Source: Bryobacterales bacterium (GTDB lineage Bacteria > Acidobacteriota > Terriglobia > Bryobacterales > Bryobacteraceae). From it: a stretch of DNA of 40,743 nucleotides. Positions 1 to 11,030 of this stretch are shown here, piece after piece. Both the position numbers and the translations under genes were made by a program. Numbering within the stretch: the first letter of the stretch is position 1; each line of letters begins with the position of its first letter. The stretch spans positions 1 through 40,743 of the forward strand of contig PLOR01000051.1 in the NCBI GenBank assembly GCA_003142185.1. Reading direction: 5' to 3'. The notes under the pieces are model-generated. The model saw only the letters and a program-made list of their open reading frames with translations, had not been told where the DNA came from and searched no databases.

Positions 1-3
1 CCG

Positions 4-600
4 ATGGAACAACACATCCTGGCATGGATCACCGAATACGGTTACGCCGCCATCGTCGGCCTGCTCATGCTGGGAATTGTCGGCCTGCCTGTGCCGGATG
101 AGACCCTGCTCACCTTCACCGGCTATCTGGTGTTCCGCGGCAACCTTCGTTTGCCGCTGGCGTTCGCGGCCGCGCTCACCGGCAGCGCGTGCGGCATCAC
201 CATCAGCTACCTGATCGGCCGCACGTTCGGCATCAAGGCGATTCACCGCTACGGCCGGTATGTGCGCATCCGCGAAGAGCACGTGGAGAAGGCGCACGCC
301 TGGTTCCGCAAAGCCGGCCACTGGAGCCTCACGCTAGGCTACTTCATTCCCGGCGTCCGGCACTTGACCGCTTTCGCCGCGGGCATGAGCGACCTCGAAG
401 CTCCGCAATTCGCCCTCTTCGCCTACACCGGCGCCATCCTCTGGGTGTCGGCGTTTCTGTCGCTGGGCTACTTTCTGGGCGACCGATGGGAAGCCGTCGA
501 ACGGAACGTCCACCATTACCTGGTTTACCTGACGCTGGCGGGGATCATGGCGCTGGCGGGTTACTGGGTTTGGCGAAAGCGGCGGGCGCGAGCCAGGTGA
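4..600 (+). CDS. DedA family membrane protein
   Basis: Integral membrane protein of 198 residues, the usual length of the DedA/SNARE-associated family, whose members are linked to lipid flipping, proton motive force and envelope homeostasis. Visible family marks are the N-terminal hydrophobic hairpin with GLPVPDETLL, the GxxxGxxxxYxIGR stretch near residues 58-72, and the FIPGVRHLTAFAAG motif near residues 113-126 that holds the conserved F-x-P-x-x-R element. It ends in a hydrophobic helix and a short basic tail (KRRARAR). The last 56 or so coding bases exist a second time about 500 bp downstream, so the present tail may have been supplied by an insertion. The exact substrate is not predictable. 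Confidence 0.9.
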   Translation: MEQHILAWITEYGYAAIVGLLMLGIVGLPVPDETLLTFTGYLVFRGNLRLPLAFAAALTGSACGITISYLIGRTFGIKAIHRYGRYVRIREEHVEKAHAWFRKAGHWSLTLGYFIPGVRHLTAFAAGMSDLEAPQFALFAYTGAILWVSAFLSLGYFLGDRWEAVERNVHHYLVYLTLAGIMALAGYWVWRKRRARAR

Positions 601-628
601 GAGTCAGCGACACCACCACCACCCACGG
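544..628 (+). repeat. Direct repeat, copy 1 (dedA/symporter tail)
   Basis: Imperfect direct repeat of the stretch starting at 1043, about 80-85% identical by eye over roughly 80 bp. It encodes the DedA C-terminus on the plus strand. On the minus strand it still encodes a symporter-like tail (LTLTWLAPAAFAKPSNPPAP and a stop at 545), although the real symporter ends at 1044. Both reading frames are preserved, so this is a second allele of the junction and not a chance match. Confidence 0.85.
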
Positions 629-635
629 GTATAAT
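607..635 (+). promoter_or_regulatory. Sigma-70-like promoter for the inserted 115-residue gene
   Basis: A perfect TATAAT lies at 630-635, and GCGACA lies 17 bases upstream at 607-612, matching four of six bases of the -35 consensus. The GTG start of the next gene is seven bases after the -10, so transcription would begin at about the start codon and give a leaderless mRNA. The -35 falls within the duplicated segment. Confidence 0.5.
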
Positions 636-641
636 AGCCCT

Positions 642-989
642 GTGTCGGAATCCGCCTTGAAAGCATTCGTTGCTAGGCCTGTGCCGACAGTTCGCGCTGA
701 GGAACTGAGGCGTGTGTGGTCCTTTTTGGCGTCCGACCAAAGTCGAATCCAGGCCCAGAGGTCGGTCAGCTTGAGCGTCGTGGCCGGTCTGTGCGGGCCG
801 AAAACGGACGCGCTTGCAGTGTGGTTTCGGGCGACCCTTATCCAGGCTTTATTGCGGCGAGGTCGATTGGACCGATGGCGAGATGGGAGCAGCTTGCAAG
901 ACAAGGTCTTCGAGGTGGCAGCAAGATTCCCGCTTCCAAAAGGGCCGGCCGAGGCCGATCTTGACGCCTTGGTTGCCGCAATGGAGTAG
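642..989 (+). CDS. Hypothetical protein in an inserted segment
   Basis: A 115-residue protein from a GTG start that I do not recognise. It has no signal peptide or membrane segment. It looks helical and charged, with a WFRATLIQALLRRGRLDRW stretch in the middle and a DLDALVAAM ending. The frame is open well upstream, but the GTG is preferred because a TATAAT box lies immediately before it. Codon choice is less GC3-biased than in the flanking genes. It is the only plausible gene between the two copies of the dedA/symporter tail, so it is probably cargo of the insertion. A leaderless gene is inferred, not shown. Confidence 0.5.
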   Translation: MSESALKAFVARPVPTVRAEELRRVWSFLASDQSRIQAQRSVSLSVVAGLCGPKTDALAVWFRATLIQALLRRGRLDRWRDGSSLQDKVFEVAARFPLPKGPAEADLDALVAAME

Positions 990-1042
990 TTCGGGCCGCC
1001 CCAGTGGCGCTGTCTGGCCGACTGGTATGGTTCCGGGTCGAC

Positions 1043-1128
1043 ATCATTGCGCTGGCGGGCTACCTGATTTGGCGAAGGTCGCGGGCGCGAGCCAGGTGAG
1101 AGTGAGCGCCACCGTCACCACCACCACG
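1043..1128 (+). repeat. Direct repeat, copy 2 (dedA/symporter tail)
   Basis: Second copy of the 544-628 stretch. On the plus strand it reads as an orphan DedA tail (ALAGYLIWRRSRARAR, stop at 1097-1099). On the minus strand it is the true C-terminus of the sodium:solute symporter. Before the insertion the two genes would have overlapped tail to tail by 56 bases. Confidence 0.85.
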
Positions 1129-2750
1129 CAGCCAATCACGTTGTACCAGAGATAGGAAATGTTGCCGCGCAGGAACGTCCAGAAAATCGCGGCTTCGCCC
1201 GCCAGCATGCCCAGAAACACGGCGCTGCCGCCAACCCTCTTGAAGGCGAAAGCCACCACGAAGCAGCCGAGCAGCGAGCCGTAGAACAGCGATCCAACCA
1301 CGTTGACGGCCACGATCAGCGATCCGAGCTTTTTGCCCCAGCCCGCGAACGCGACCGCATAGGCGCCCCAGAACAAGGTGGCCCAGCGGGAGGCCGTCAG
1401 ATAATGATGATCGCTGGCGCCGCGGTGGAAGTGCCGGCGGTATATATCCACCACGGTCACGGTGGCGAGCGAGTTGATTTCGCCAGAACTGGCGGACATA
1501 GTGGCGGCCATGATCACCGCAATTACCAGCCCCACAATCCCCACCGGAAGGTAGCGCGTTACAAACGAGAGGAAGATGTAGTTGGTGTCGCTAAAGCCCT
1601 TCTCACCATGGTTCTTGTCCACCAGGCGCGCGGCGCTGGCGCGGGCTGCATCGAGCGATTGCTGCGCGCCGCGGTAATCGGCCAAGCCCCGCGCGTGCGC
1701 CGCACCGTCGCCGGCCTTATGCGCCTGGGCAAGCGACAGGGCGGCTTCCCGGCGCCGCTCAAACGCTTCGTGATAGCGTGTCTCGACGCCCGTGTACTCG
1801 CTCGACTGCGAGATGCGCGCCAGCTCGGTGTGCTGGAACAGCACTGGCGGTTCGACGAACACATAGAAGACGAACACCATGGCGCCGATGAACAGGACGA
1901 AGAACTGCATCGGAATCTTGGCCACGGCGTTGAACAGCAGGCTGAGCCGGCTTTCCGCGATCGAGCGGCCGGTGAGGTACCGCTGCACCTGCGACTGGTC
2001 GCACCCGAAGTAAGACAGAAACAGAAACGTGCTGCCTATGAGACCGCTCCAGATATTGAAGCGGTCGTTCCAGTCGAAGTTGGTGGTGACGGCGTTGAGT
2101 CGCCCCGCCGCGCCTGCCAGAAACACCGCGTCGCCGAACGACACCGAGTGCGGCAGCAGCACGATGACGGTCACCAGCGCAATCAGCAGCCCCAGGAAGA
2201 TGACGCCCATCTGCTGCACGTCCGACCAGGTGACGGCCTTGATGCCGCCGATCACGGTGTAACTGACCACGGTCGCGCCCATCAGCAGCGTGGTAGCGCG
2301 CTCCGGCCATCCCAGAATCACCGACAGCACGATGGCTGGCGCATAGATGGTGAGCCCCGCGGAGATGCCGCGCTGGCAGAGGAAGATAACACTAGCCAAT
2401 GCGCGCGTCTTGGCGTCGAACCGGTTTTCCAGGTATTCGTACGCGGTATAGACGCGGGCGCGATAAAACGCCGGCACCACCACTGCACAGACCACGATCA
2501 TGGCGATGGGCAGGCCGAAGTAAGCCTGCACGAAGCGCATGCCATCTACGTAAGATTGGCCGGTGGTGGAGATGAACGTGATGGCGCTGGCTTGCGTGGC
2601 CATGATGGAGAGCGCCATGGCGTACCACGGCATGGTCTTGCCGGCGAGCAGGTACCGGTCCACCGTGTTGCTGCCGCGGCTGCGGTACAGGCCGTAGGCG
2701 ATGATGGACACCAGCGAGGCGAGCAGGACCACCCAATCCAGGGCTCTCAT
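1044..2750 (-). CDS. Sodium:solute symporter (SSS family)
   Basis: Sodium-coupled solute importer of 568 residues with about 13 hydrophobic segments, in the usual SSS (SLC5-like) size range. Family marks include the N-terminal YLLAGKTMPWYAMALSIMAT region near residue 33, GLTIYAPAIVL, YTVIGGIKAVTWSDVQQ near residues 165-181 and GCDQSQVQRYLTGRS near 248-262. An extended soluble loop rich in Ala, Arg and Gln (about residues 310-385) interrupts the membrane part, which is longer than in typical sugar transporters. The substrate (sugar, sialic acid, proline or other) cannot be assigned. Its ATG overlaps the stop of the upstream 44-residue peptide (ATGA), so the two are co-translated. Its last codons lie in the duplicated junction. 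Confidence 0.9.
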   Translation of the reverse strand: MRALDWVVLLASLVSIIAYGLYRSRGSNTVDRYLLAGKTMPWYAMALSIMATQASAITFISTTGQSYVDGMRFVQAYFGLPIAMIVVCAVVVPAFYRARVYTAYEYLENRFDAKTRALASVIFLCQRGISAGLTIYAPAIVLSVILGWPERATTLLMGATVVSYTVIGGIKAVTWSDVQQMGVIFLGLLIALVTVIVLLPHSVSFGDAVFLAGAAGRLNAVTTNFDWNDRFNIWSGLIGSTFLFLSYFGCDQSQVQRYLTGRSIAESRLSLLFNAVAKIPMQFFVLFIGAMVFVFYVFVEPPVLFQHTELARISQSSEYTGVETRYHEAFERRREAALSLAQAHKAGDGAAHARGLADYRGAQQSLDAARASAARLVDKNHGEKGFSDTNYIFLSFVTRYLPVGIVGLVIAVIMAATMSASSGEINSLATVTVVDIYRRHFHRGASDHHYLTASRWATLFWGAYAVAFAGWGKKLGSLIVAVNVVGSLFYGSLLGCFVVAFAFKRVGGSAVFLGMLAGEAAIFWTFLRGNISYLWYNVIGCVVVVTVALTLTWLAPATFAKSGSPPAQ

Positions 2751-2881
2751 CGGTAGGCACGCGTGAAAAAGTATGCCGCCAGAATCACGCCCGCAAGGTA
2801 GATCAGCACCGCCACGTAGACGCGCCGCCAGCTACCTAGAAACGGCGGCGGCGAGTCCGGCACATCGGGAAGCTCCGGCAT
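2747..2881 (-). CDS. Small single-pass membrane protein, probable symporter partner
   Basis: A 44-residue peptide. It starts MPELPDVPDSPPPFLG, continues with one hydrophobic helix (VYVAVLIYLAGVILAAYFF) and ends RAYR. Its stop shares four bases with the ATG of the sodium:solute symporter, which strongly supports translational coupling. Many SSS-type transporters are preceded by a short membrane subunit, but this one is smaller than the two-helix DUF485 or DUF4212 partners and I do not recognise its family. The proline-rich cytosolic start followed by Trp-Arg-Arg fits an N-in topology. The coding call rests on the overlap, the clean hydrophobic helix and the frame. No strong ribosome binding site is visible. 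Confidence 0.7.
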   Translation of the reverse strand: MPELPDVPDSPPPFLGSWRRVYVAVLIYLAGVILAAYFFTRAYR

Positions 2882-3141
2882 GTGAGGCAGTGTAACACGG
2901 GAAGAATGTGGCGCAGGCCGCTGTGATGGGCCGGCCGTGGTCGCGCCGCCGATGCGGCATCGACCGCCGGGAAAACAGGAGAAAAGCAGGCTAATAACTT
3001 TTTTCTCACTTTTCTTGTTCGCAGCGAGGATATGGCCTGCTTAGATGTTCTAGTACCACTACATTCAGGCCTTGAGTACCAAAATCAAGCGGATCTCGTT
3101 CCTTCTTGCGCTACGCTCGATGTGGAAGAGGAATCGGGAAA

Positions 3142-3789
3142 ATGAAAAACCTATTGCTGGCGGGAGTCTTGCTGCTGCCGTTCGTTGCCAGCGCGAGCCA
3201 ACTGTGCTCGACGCAAACAGATTGGTCCTTTTTGACGTGGTCCGGTGCCGGTTTTTCTTGCGAGGCTGACGACCTTGTGTTCTCAAGTTTCTCGGTCAAC
3301 AACGTCCCCGGCAACATGGCCCTGAACTTTTCGACGAACGCCTCTGGCAGCATGATCTCCCTGAACCTCGTCAACGGGACCTTTGCCCAGAGCTTTAGTT
3401 TTAGCTACGAAGTCACGCTCGACGACACTGCGTCTCCGGCGGATAACGAACCCCTATGGGTCATCAATACGGCCTCTGCCGCGGTTCAAGCCGTAACTGG
3501 TGCGAATGGAACGCTTGAGAAGCAGGTCTATCAAACTCAGGGTGGGACCCTGATTGGCACTGACGTCTACACCCAGAGTGGCAACACTGGCGGGGACATC
3601 GGTCCGATTCCTATTAATTTGACTTCGATCTTCATAGTCGATTCGTTCAGTTACGGGAGTGGGACTTTCCTCGACGCCAGCAACACCTTCACCCAAGATC
3701 CAATTCCGGAACCCTCCACGATGGTGCTGCTCGGTGGCGCACTGATCGGCATGGGTTTGATTGGCCGCAAGCGCCGCAAGAGCAGGTAG
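3142..3789 (+). CDS. PEP-CTERM sorting-domain secreted protein
   Basis: A 215-residue exported protein. The N-terminal signal peptide (MKNLLLAGVLLLPFVASA) is followed by a beta-rich body with paired Cys residues and many Asn, Ser and Thr. The end is a textbook PEP-CTERM tail: PIPEPSTMVLLGGALIGMGL, then a basic RKRRKSR cluster. Such tails are recognised by exosortase, which is linked to exopolysaccharide or surface structures; no exosortase gene is in this window. The ATG at 3142 is chosen over upstream in-frame starts because it begins the signal peptide and follows a purine-rich stretch. The body has no domain I recognise. Confidence 0.88.
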   Translation: MKNLLLAGVLLLPFVASASQLCSTQTDWSFLTWSGAGFSCEADDLVFSSFSVNNVPGNMALNFSTNASGSMISLNLVNGTFAQSFSFSYEVTLDDTASPADNEPLWVINTASAAVQAVTGANGTLEKQVYQTQGGTLIGTDVYTQSGNTGGDIGPIPINLTSIFIVDSFSYGSGTFLDASNTFTQDPIPEPSTMVLLGGALIGMGLIGRKRRKSR

Positions 3790-3819
3790 GATATTGCGTC
3801 CCCGCGCCGGCAGCGGCTG

Positions 3820-5538
3820 TCATCGGACAACATAGGGCGAAAGCTCCGGCGGTCCTTGCCAGGGAGCGTGGAGCACCCAGACCCGCCGGCCGCCGAAATA
3901 GCGCAACAACTCTTCGGGACGGTCCGTCTCCCACGCCCACACCACGTCCGCCTTGTCGATTTCGGGATCGTTGTAGACCCACTGCTCGAAAGGATTGTCG
4001 CCTTTGTTCCATCGGACGAGGATCAGATGCTGCCCGCCCAGCCGTCGCAGTTTGTCCAGGACATCTGCTCGATGGGTGCCACCGGGCAAGCTGTAGCACC
4101 ATGTCATGGGAAAATCGGGCGGATGGTACGGCAGCGGCTGTGCCAAAACGCGGGCGGCCACCATCGCGGCACAGATGAGCGGTATCCCTCGGACAAGCGC
4201 CATTCCTGACGATTGAGTCCGGCGCCTCCACAAACAGAGATGGCGCATGGACTGGAGCAAAATCGCATAGAGCAGCGCGGTCGCCGGAGCTGCGTAGTGC
4301 GGATAGAACCAGATGCTGACTCCCAGCCCCGCCAGGAACACCACGCCCGCAACCAGCAGAAAGCGGATTCTCCTATCCCTAAGTACCCAAGGCAATGCGA
4401 GGAGGGGCAGGGTCAGAACCGGGCCGAGGTAAAACAACCAAAAATCCCGGATCTTGATCGCAGTCGCCCATAACCAGCCTGGGATGGATCGGGTGCTGCG
4501 ATAGTAATCCATCTCCGCACGCGTGTAGAAAGCCCGCAAGGCTGCGTTACGATAGACCGGTTCCGGTTTGGCGGGCGATTGCCAGATGAAATACGGCGCC
4601 ATCGCATACGTGTTTCGCTGCAATTGCTGCGGCGATTGCAATGGGTTACCCGTGACCCGCGACCAATAATAGAGAGTGGCCGCGCATCCGATCGAAAGCG
4701 CCACTAACATCGGCAGCGCGACGCGGAAAACGGACACTCTAAGGGGAGGACGCTTTCCGCCGAACGCCCAGACAGCCAGAGCCACGGCGACAGGCAGAGC
4801 GAGAACGAATCCCTCGTAGGGGCGTGAGTTCGCCAGAACGATCAGTCCCAGCGCCATCGGCAAGGCATCGCGGATGCGCTGTTTGCGGATGAGCCGTGGC
4901 AGCGCGCCCAGCACCAGTGCGCCCCCAAGCGCCGGTACTGCACCACCGTAGTAGGTGTTCATCCAATACCCGAAAATGCCCAATCGCGCAACCGCGAGCA
5001 AGCCGCCCAGCAGCGCCCACGTTGGCGGGAGCCACGCCTGCAGCATCCAGCAGAGGGCCGCGCACATCAAACCAACGCTCAGCCAGACTCCGGCCCAAGG
5101 ATGTCCAGTGACGATTTTCCCAGCCGCGAGAAAGAGTCCTTGCGCGGGAAAGTACATCGACATGTAAGTCGGCTGCTGGAGAATGTGCGGACTCTCGAAA
5201 TGAGTCCACATCGGATGCGCGGGGTTAGTAAGGCGGCCGAGGGCGAACGTATCGCCCGCCAGCAAATAGCCGAAATCGTCGGCGATCCAGGGCAGACGCG
5301 GAGGCAGAATTGGCAGCAGCGCGGTACGGATCACCAGCGGCAGAATTCCCACCGTGACGATGGCTAACTTACGCCGCCTGGCGAGCCAGTGAAACCAGCC
5401 GAAACTGCGAAACCATTTCCTGCGCGAATGGGGATACCGCAGCGCGCTCCGCACCAGGAAAATGACCGCCAGCGCTTCCACGACATACAAAAAGTACCGG
5501 ATGACAGTTGCCAGAAGCGTCCCCAGGAAGAATATCAT
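3820..5538 (-). CDS. GT-C-like integral membrane protein (PMT/GT39-like)
   Basis: Polytopic protein of 572 residues. The first third carries [19 protein letters not shown], with the Asp-Asp pair after the first helices that is typical of lipid-linked-sugar GT-C glycosyltransferases, then [16 protein letters not shown] and a long run of about ten hydrophobic helices. The last 100 residues are soluble, with [20 protein letters not shown] and ADVVWAWE. Its likely role is transfer of a sugar from a polyprenyl-phosphate donor outside the membrane, but donor and acceptor are unknown. It ends 30 bases from the convergent PEP-CTERM gene. I cannot exclude a non-enzymatic membrane protein. Confidence 0.65.
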   Translation of the reverse strand: MIFFLGTLLATVIRYFLYVVEALAVIFLVRSALRYPHSRRKWFRSFGWFHWLARRRKLAIVTVGILPLVIRTALLPILPPRLPWIADDFGYLLAGDTFALGRLTNPAHPMWTHFESPHILQQPTYMSMYFPAQGLFLAAGKIVTGHPWAGVWLSVGLMCAALCWMLQAWLPPTWALLGGLLAVARLGIFGYWMNTYYGGAVPALGGALVLGALPRLIRKQRIRDALPMALGLIVLANSRPYEGFVLALPVAVALAVWAFGGKRPPLRVSVFRVALPMLVALSIGCAATLYYWSRVTGNPLQSPQQLQRNTYAMAPYFIWQSPAKPEPVYRNAALRAFYTRAEMDYYRSTRSIPGWLWATAIKIRDFWLFYLGPVLTLPLLALPWVLRDRRIRFLLVAGVVFLAGLGVSIWFYPHYAAPATALLYAILLQSMRHLCLWRRRTQSSGMALVRGIPLICAAMVAARVLAQPLPYHPPDFPMTWCYSLPGGTHRADVLDKLRRLGGQHLILVRWNKGDNPFEQWVYNDPEIDKADVVWAWETDRPEELLRYFGGRRVWVLHAPWQGPPELSPYVVR

Positions 5539-5631
5539 CTGACGCGGTCCAATCCGGCACTATTCGATCTCAGGCGCATCTCTGTAAAGGAACATTGTAG
5601 GCGCAATCGCGCCGGATCTCTGTTGCGGGCA

Positions 5632-5704
5632 GGTTGGCAGGCGGAAGCGCCTGCCCCACTTTGTTGTCGCAGACGTGTGGGGCAGGCGCTTCCGCCTGCC
5701 AACC
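5632..5704. repeat. REP-like palindrome, family A, copy 1
   Basis: Two perfectly complementary 28-base arms (5632-5659 and 5677-5704) separated by 17 bases. The arm begins GGTTGGCAGGCGGAAGCGCC and ends TGCCCCAC. It lies between the GT-C-like gene start and the phosphoglucomutase stop. The same arm recurs near 16809-16915 and 39606-39682. Confidence 0.9.
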
Positions 5705-5708
5705 GCCC

Positions 5709-7346
<1,638 letters not shown>

Positions 7347-7385
7347 GGAGAATAACTTAACCGTTTTGGCGGAGCCAGTGCAAAT

Positions 7386-7455
7386 GGTAGGGCATGCTTT
7401 AGCTCGCCCGTTTATTGAATTTTTTGTTTTAGGGCAAGCTAAAGCATGCTCTACC
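7386..7455. repeat. REP-like palindrome, family B, copy 1
   Basis: Inverted pair: GGTAGGGCATGCTTTAGCTC... at 7386-7409 and GGGCAAGCTAAAGCATGCTC... at 7432-7455, separated by an AT-rich 22-base loop. It lies in the divergent spacer between pgm and the tricorn-like peptidase gene. Single arms of the same family occur at 32947 and 35248. Confidence 0.85.
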
Positions 7456-7484
7456 TGGGCGTTTTTCGGAGGATACTGGAACGT

Positions 7485-10400
7485 ATGCGTCCATTCCTTA
7501 GCGTGCTTCTGCTGGCGGCCTCGTTCGCCAGTGCCCAGACGGGTCCTCTGCTGTTGCGCAAACCGGCGTTGAGCAAGACCCAGATCGTGTTCACCTTCGC
7601 TGGCGATTTGTGGAGCGTGCCGCGCGAAGGCGGCCAGGCGCGGCGGCTCACCGCGGCCCCGGGAGTGGAAACGTCGGCGGTGTTCTCACCCGATGGATCG
7701 ACCATCGCCTTCACCGGCGAGTATGACGGCAACGTGGACGTCTTCACCATACCGGCCGCGGGCGGCGTGCCCCGGCGGCTGACTTTCCATCCGGGCCGCG
7801 ACGTGAGCGTGGGTTGGACGCCGGACGGCAAGCGCGTGCTGTTCAGTTCGCACCGCGCGGTGCCCAACGATGGCGACCGCCTATACACGATAGCGGTGGA
7901 AGGCGGCGGCCTGCCGGAGGAATTGCCGCTGCCGATCGCCGAAGAGGGTTCCTACTCGCCCGACGGTTCGCACCTGGCCTACGTGCCGCTGTTCCAGTGG
8001 CAGGATGCCTGGAAGCGGTACCGCGGCGGCCAGACGCGCAAAATCTGGATCGCCGATATGGCGGATTCGAGCGTGGTCCCGATTCCGCGCGAGAATTCGA
8101 ACGACTTCAATCCGATGTGGGTGGGCGACCGGATCTATTTCCTCTCCGACCGCGAAGGGCCGGTGACGCTGTTCTTTTATGACGTCAAATCGAAGAAAGT
8201 CACCCGCGCCATCGAAAACCAGGGCCTCGATTTCAAATCGGCTTCGGCGGGACCGGGCGCCATCGTGTATGAACAGTTCGGCTCGCTGCATTTGTATGAC
8301 CTGAAGAGCGGGCGGACCAAGGAGGTCGCGGTCACCCTGGCCGGCGATCTGCCGGAGGTGCGGCCGCACTACGTCAACGTCGCCAAGCGGCTCACCAATC
8401 CCGACATATCGCCCAACGGTGCGCGGGCAGTCTTCGAAGCGCGGGGCGAGATCATCACCGTTCCGGCCGAAAAGGGCGACCCGCGCAACCTGACCCAGAG
8501 CCCGGCGGTGATGGAGCGGGAGCCACGCTGGTCGCCCGATGGCCAGAGCATCGCGTACCTTTCCGACGAATCGGGCGATTACGCGCTGCACGTGCGCAAC
8601 CAGGATGGTACGGGCGAAGTGAAGAAGATCCCGCTCGGCGATAAGGCGTTCTATTCCTCGCCCGATTGGTCGCCGGACAGCAAGAAGATCGCGTACCTGG
8701 ACAACCACAGCCATCTCTTCTATATCGACCTGGAGCAGAAGAAACCGGTGCTGGTGGAGACGGATTACTACGCCAACGGCAATGGACTGGCCCCCTCGTG
8801 GTCGCCGGACAGCCAGTGGCTGACGTACTCGAAAACGCTGAAGAGCCATATGCGGGCGGTTTATCTCTACTCGCTGGCGGACGGCAAGACCACGCAGGTG
8901 ACCGACGGCATGAGCGACGCCGAAAGCCCGGTCTTCGACAAGAACGGCAAATACCTGTACTTCACCGCCAGCACCAACTCGGGCGCGTCGATGGAGCCGG
9001 ACATCCAGAGTTTCTCCCGGCCGGTGACGGCCAGCGTGTACGTAGTGGTGCTCTCGAAGGCCGAGGCCTCGCCTCTGGCGCCGGAGAGCGACGAGGAGAA
9101 GAAGCCAGACGCCAAGAAAGACGAATCGAAGAAGGACGACGCGAAGGACGCCAAGAAGGACGACGCGAAAAAAGACGACGCCAAGAAGGACGATAAGGAC
9201 AAAGACAAAGACAAGAGCGCGGAAAAGGTAGAAGTGAAGGTGGATCTGGAAACCATCGGCCAGCGCATTTTGCCGCTGCCGATGCCGGCGCGACGCTACG
9301 TTGGACTTGCCACAGGCAAGGATGGCGTGGTCTATGCGGCCGAAGCGCCTGCACCGGGAACGCCGGGGCCAGTCGCCATGACCATCCATCGTTTCGATCT
9401 GAACAAGCGCAAGGCGGACACCGTGCTGAGCGGCGTCAGGAACGTGCAGGTATCGTTCACCGGCGAAAAGCTGCTCTACCAGCAGGGCGACAAATGGACC
9501 ATCGCCGATGCGCCGGCGCCGCCCGGGGACGCCCCCGACGCGCCGCCGGCCAAGCCGGGGAACGAGAAGGCGCTGAAAACCGCAGACCTGGAAGTGAAGG
9601 TGGACCCGGCCGCGGAATGGAAACAGATGTTCCACGAGGCGTGGCGGATCGAGCGCGATTTCTTTTACGACCCTCATTACCATGGCCTGGACCTCGGAGC
9701 CGCCGAAGAGCGTTACGGCGCCTACCTGAGCGGCCTCGCATCGCGCGACGATTTGAACTACCTGTTCACCGAGATGCTCGGCAACATCACGGTGGGGCAC
9801 ATGTTTCTGCACGGCGGCGACCAGCCGGAGGTGAAGCACGTTTCCACCGGGCTGCTGGGTGCCGACTACAAAATCGAAAACGGGCGCTACCGTTTCGCCC
9901 ACGTGTTCAACGGCGAGAACTGGAACCCCGATACCAAGGCGCCGCTCACGCAGCCCGGCGTCAATGTGAGCACCGGGGATTATCTGCTGGCGGTGGACGG
10001 ACGGGAGCTGCGCGCCGCGGACAACATTTACAGTTTCTTTGAGGCCACGGCGGGCAAGACCGTGGTTCTGAAGGTGGGCGCCGACGCAACCGGCGCCAAC
10101 GCGCGCGAGGTAAAGGTTGTGCCGGTGGGCGACGAATTCGGGCTACGGCACCTGGAGTGGATGGAAGAGAACCGGCGCAAAGTGGACCAGGCCACCCATC
10201 ACCGCGTTGCTTATGTCTACATGCCCGACACTGGTAGGGGTGGTTACACCAACTTCATGCGCTACTTCTTCGCGCAGGTGGACAAGGAGGCGGTGATCAT
10301 CGACGAGCGGTTCAATCACGGCGGAGCTTTGGCGACCGATATCATCGAGTATCTCCAGCGTAAGCCAATGAGCCTGGTAACCACGCGCGACGGCGCGGAT

Positions 10401-10808
10401 TCTGTCCAGCCGCAAGGCGCCATCTTCGGGCCCAAGGTGATGATCATCAATGAATTCGCGGGCTCCGGCGGGGACGCCATGCCGTGGTACTTCCATCGCG
10501 CGGGCGTGGGCAAGCTGATCGGCGAGCGCACCTGGGGCGGCCTGGTCGGGCTGAGTGGCTTCCCCGAACTGATGGATGGTGGCGTGGTATTCGCGCCAAA
10601 CTTCGCGGTCTGGAATCCGAACGGAACTTTCGACGTGGAGAACCACGGCGTGACCCCGGACATCGAAGTGCAACTCGACCCTGCGGCGGTGCGGCAAGGC
10701 CACGATCCACAGCTCGACAAGGCCATCGAAGTGGTGATGCAGGAACTGACCGCCAATCCCCCGCCGCAGTACAAGCGGCCGCCGTATCCGAACTACCAGA
10801 AGAAATAG
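7485..10808 (+). CDS. Tricorn-like S41 family peptidase
   Basis: A 1107-residue secreted peptidase homologous to the archaeal tricorn core protease, a peptide-degrading enzyme with beta-propeller gates. Order: signal peptide (residues 1-18), TolB/WD40-like propeller repeats with recurring [10 protein letters not shown] or [12 protein letters not shown] motifs (about 25-520), a Lys/Asp-rich linker (about 540-585), a second propeller part, a tricorn C1-type helical segment with [12 protein letters not shown] (about 735-750), a PDZ-like stretch with [12 protein letters not shown], and an S41 catalytic domain with [12 protein letters not shown] and the likely nucleophile in [12 protein letters not shown]. 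The ATG at 7485 has GGAGGA upstream and starts the signal peptide. The linker is near-repetitive in DNA and probably tolerates length changes. Confidence 0.93.
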   Translation: MRPFLSVLLLAASFASAQTGPLLLRKPALSKTQIVFTFAGDLWSVPREGGQARRLTAAPGVETSAVFSPDGSTIAFTGEYDGNVDVFTIPAAGGVPRRLTFHPGRDVSVGWTPDGKRVLFSSHRAVPNDGDRLYTIAVEGGGLPEELPLPIAEEGSYSPDGSHLAYVPLFQWQDAWKRYRGGQTRKIWIADMADSSVVPIPRENSNDFNPMWVGDRIYFLSDREGPVTLFFYDVKSKKVTRAIENQGLDFKSASAGPGAIVYEQFGSLHLYDLKSGRTKEVAVTLAGDLPEVRPHYVNVAKRLTNPDISPNGARAVFEARGEIITVPAEKGDPRNLTQSPAVMEREPRWSPDGQSIAYLSDESGDYALHVRNQDGTGEVKKIPLGDKAFYSSPDWSPDSKKIAYLDNHSHLFYIDLEQKKPVLVETDYYANGNGLAPSWSPDSQWLTYSKTLKSHMRAVYLYSLADGKTTQVTDGMSDAESPVFDKNGKYLYFTASTNSGASMEPDIQSFSRPVTASVYVVVLSKAEASPLAPESDEEKKPDAKKDESKKDDAKDAKKDDAKKDDAKKDDKDKDKDKSAEKVEVKVDLETIGQRILPLPMPARRYVGLATGKDGVVYAAEAPAPGTPGPVAMTIHRFDLNKRKADTVLSGVRNVQVSFTGEKLLYQQGDKWTIADAPAPPGDAPDAPPAKPGNEKALKTADLEVKVDPAAEWKQMFHEAWRIERDFFYDPHYHGLDLGAAEERYGAYLSGLASRDDLNYLFTEMLGNITVGHMFLHGGDQPEVKHVSTGLLGADYKIENGRYRFAHVFNGENWNPDTKAPLTQPGVNVSTGDYLLAVDGRELRAADNIYSFFEATAGKTVVLKVGADATGANAREVKVVPVGDEFGLRHLEWMEENRRKVDQATHHRVAYVYMPDTGRGGYTNFMRYFFAQVDKEAVIIDERFNHGGALATDIIEYLQRKPMSLVTTRDGADSVQPQGAIFGPKVMIINEFAGSGGDAMPWYFHRAGVGKLIGERTWGGLVGLSGFPELMDGGVVFAPNFAVWNPNGTFDVENHGVTPDIEVQLDPAAVRQGHDPQLDKAIEVVMQELTANPPPQYKRPPYPNYQKK

Positions 10809-10833
10809 TGAGCGCTCAGTAACAACTGAACCA

Positions 10834-10895
10834 ACCGCTCCCTTTGGCCGCGGCTCCGTTTTGCTTTCAGCGCCGCGACCGCAGGGAGCGGTCGC
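10834..10895. repeat. REP-like palindrome, family D, copy 1
   Basis: Imperfect inverted repeat: ACCGCTCCCTTTGGCCGCGG with a CTC end at 10834-10856, and its partner CGCCGCGACCGCAGGGAGCG at 10871-10895. It starts 25 bases after the tricorn-like gene and may act in its transcript end. Related elements lie at about 16935-16985 and 28938-28995. Confidence 0.75.
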
Positions 10896-11030
10896 GCCGG
10901 CCATGGAGCCGGTGATTTCATGACAGGTCTTGAGAGTCCATTGCCTCGTTTTGCACAATCATGTTAGGGTGAGGTGTAAGAATCCTGGAAGCATTCCCGG
11001 GAGCACTACTTCCTAATTAGGAGAACCGAT

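Noticed and set aside
1404-2756. 450-codon plus-strand frame opposite the sodium symporter
   Set aside because: Low-complexity His/Arg/Gln-rich translation typical of an antisense shadow; the minus-strand symporter is unambiguous.
7881-9902. 673-codon open frame antisense to the tricorn-like gene
   Set aside because: Long antisense frames are expected opposite GC-rich coding DNA. The protein is full of His, Arg and Val in a shadow pattern, and the plus-strand gene has clear domains.
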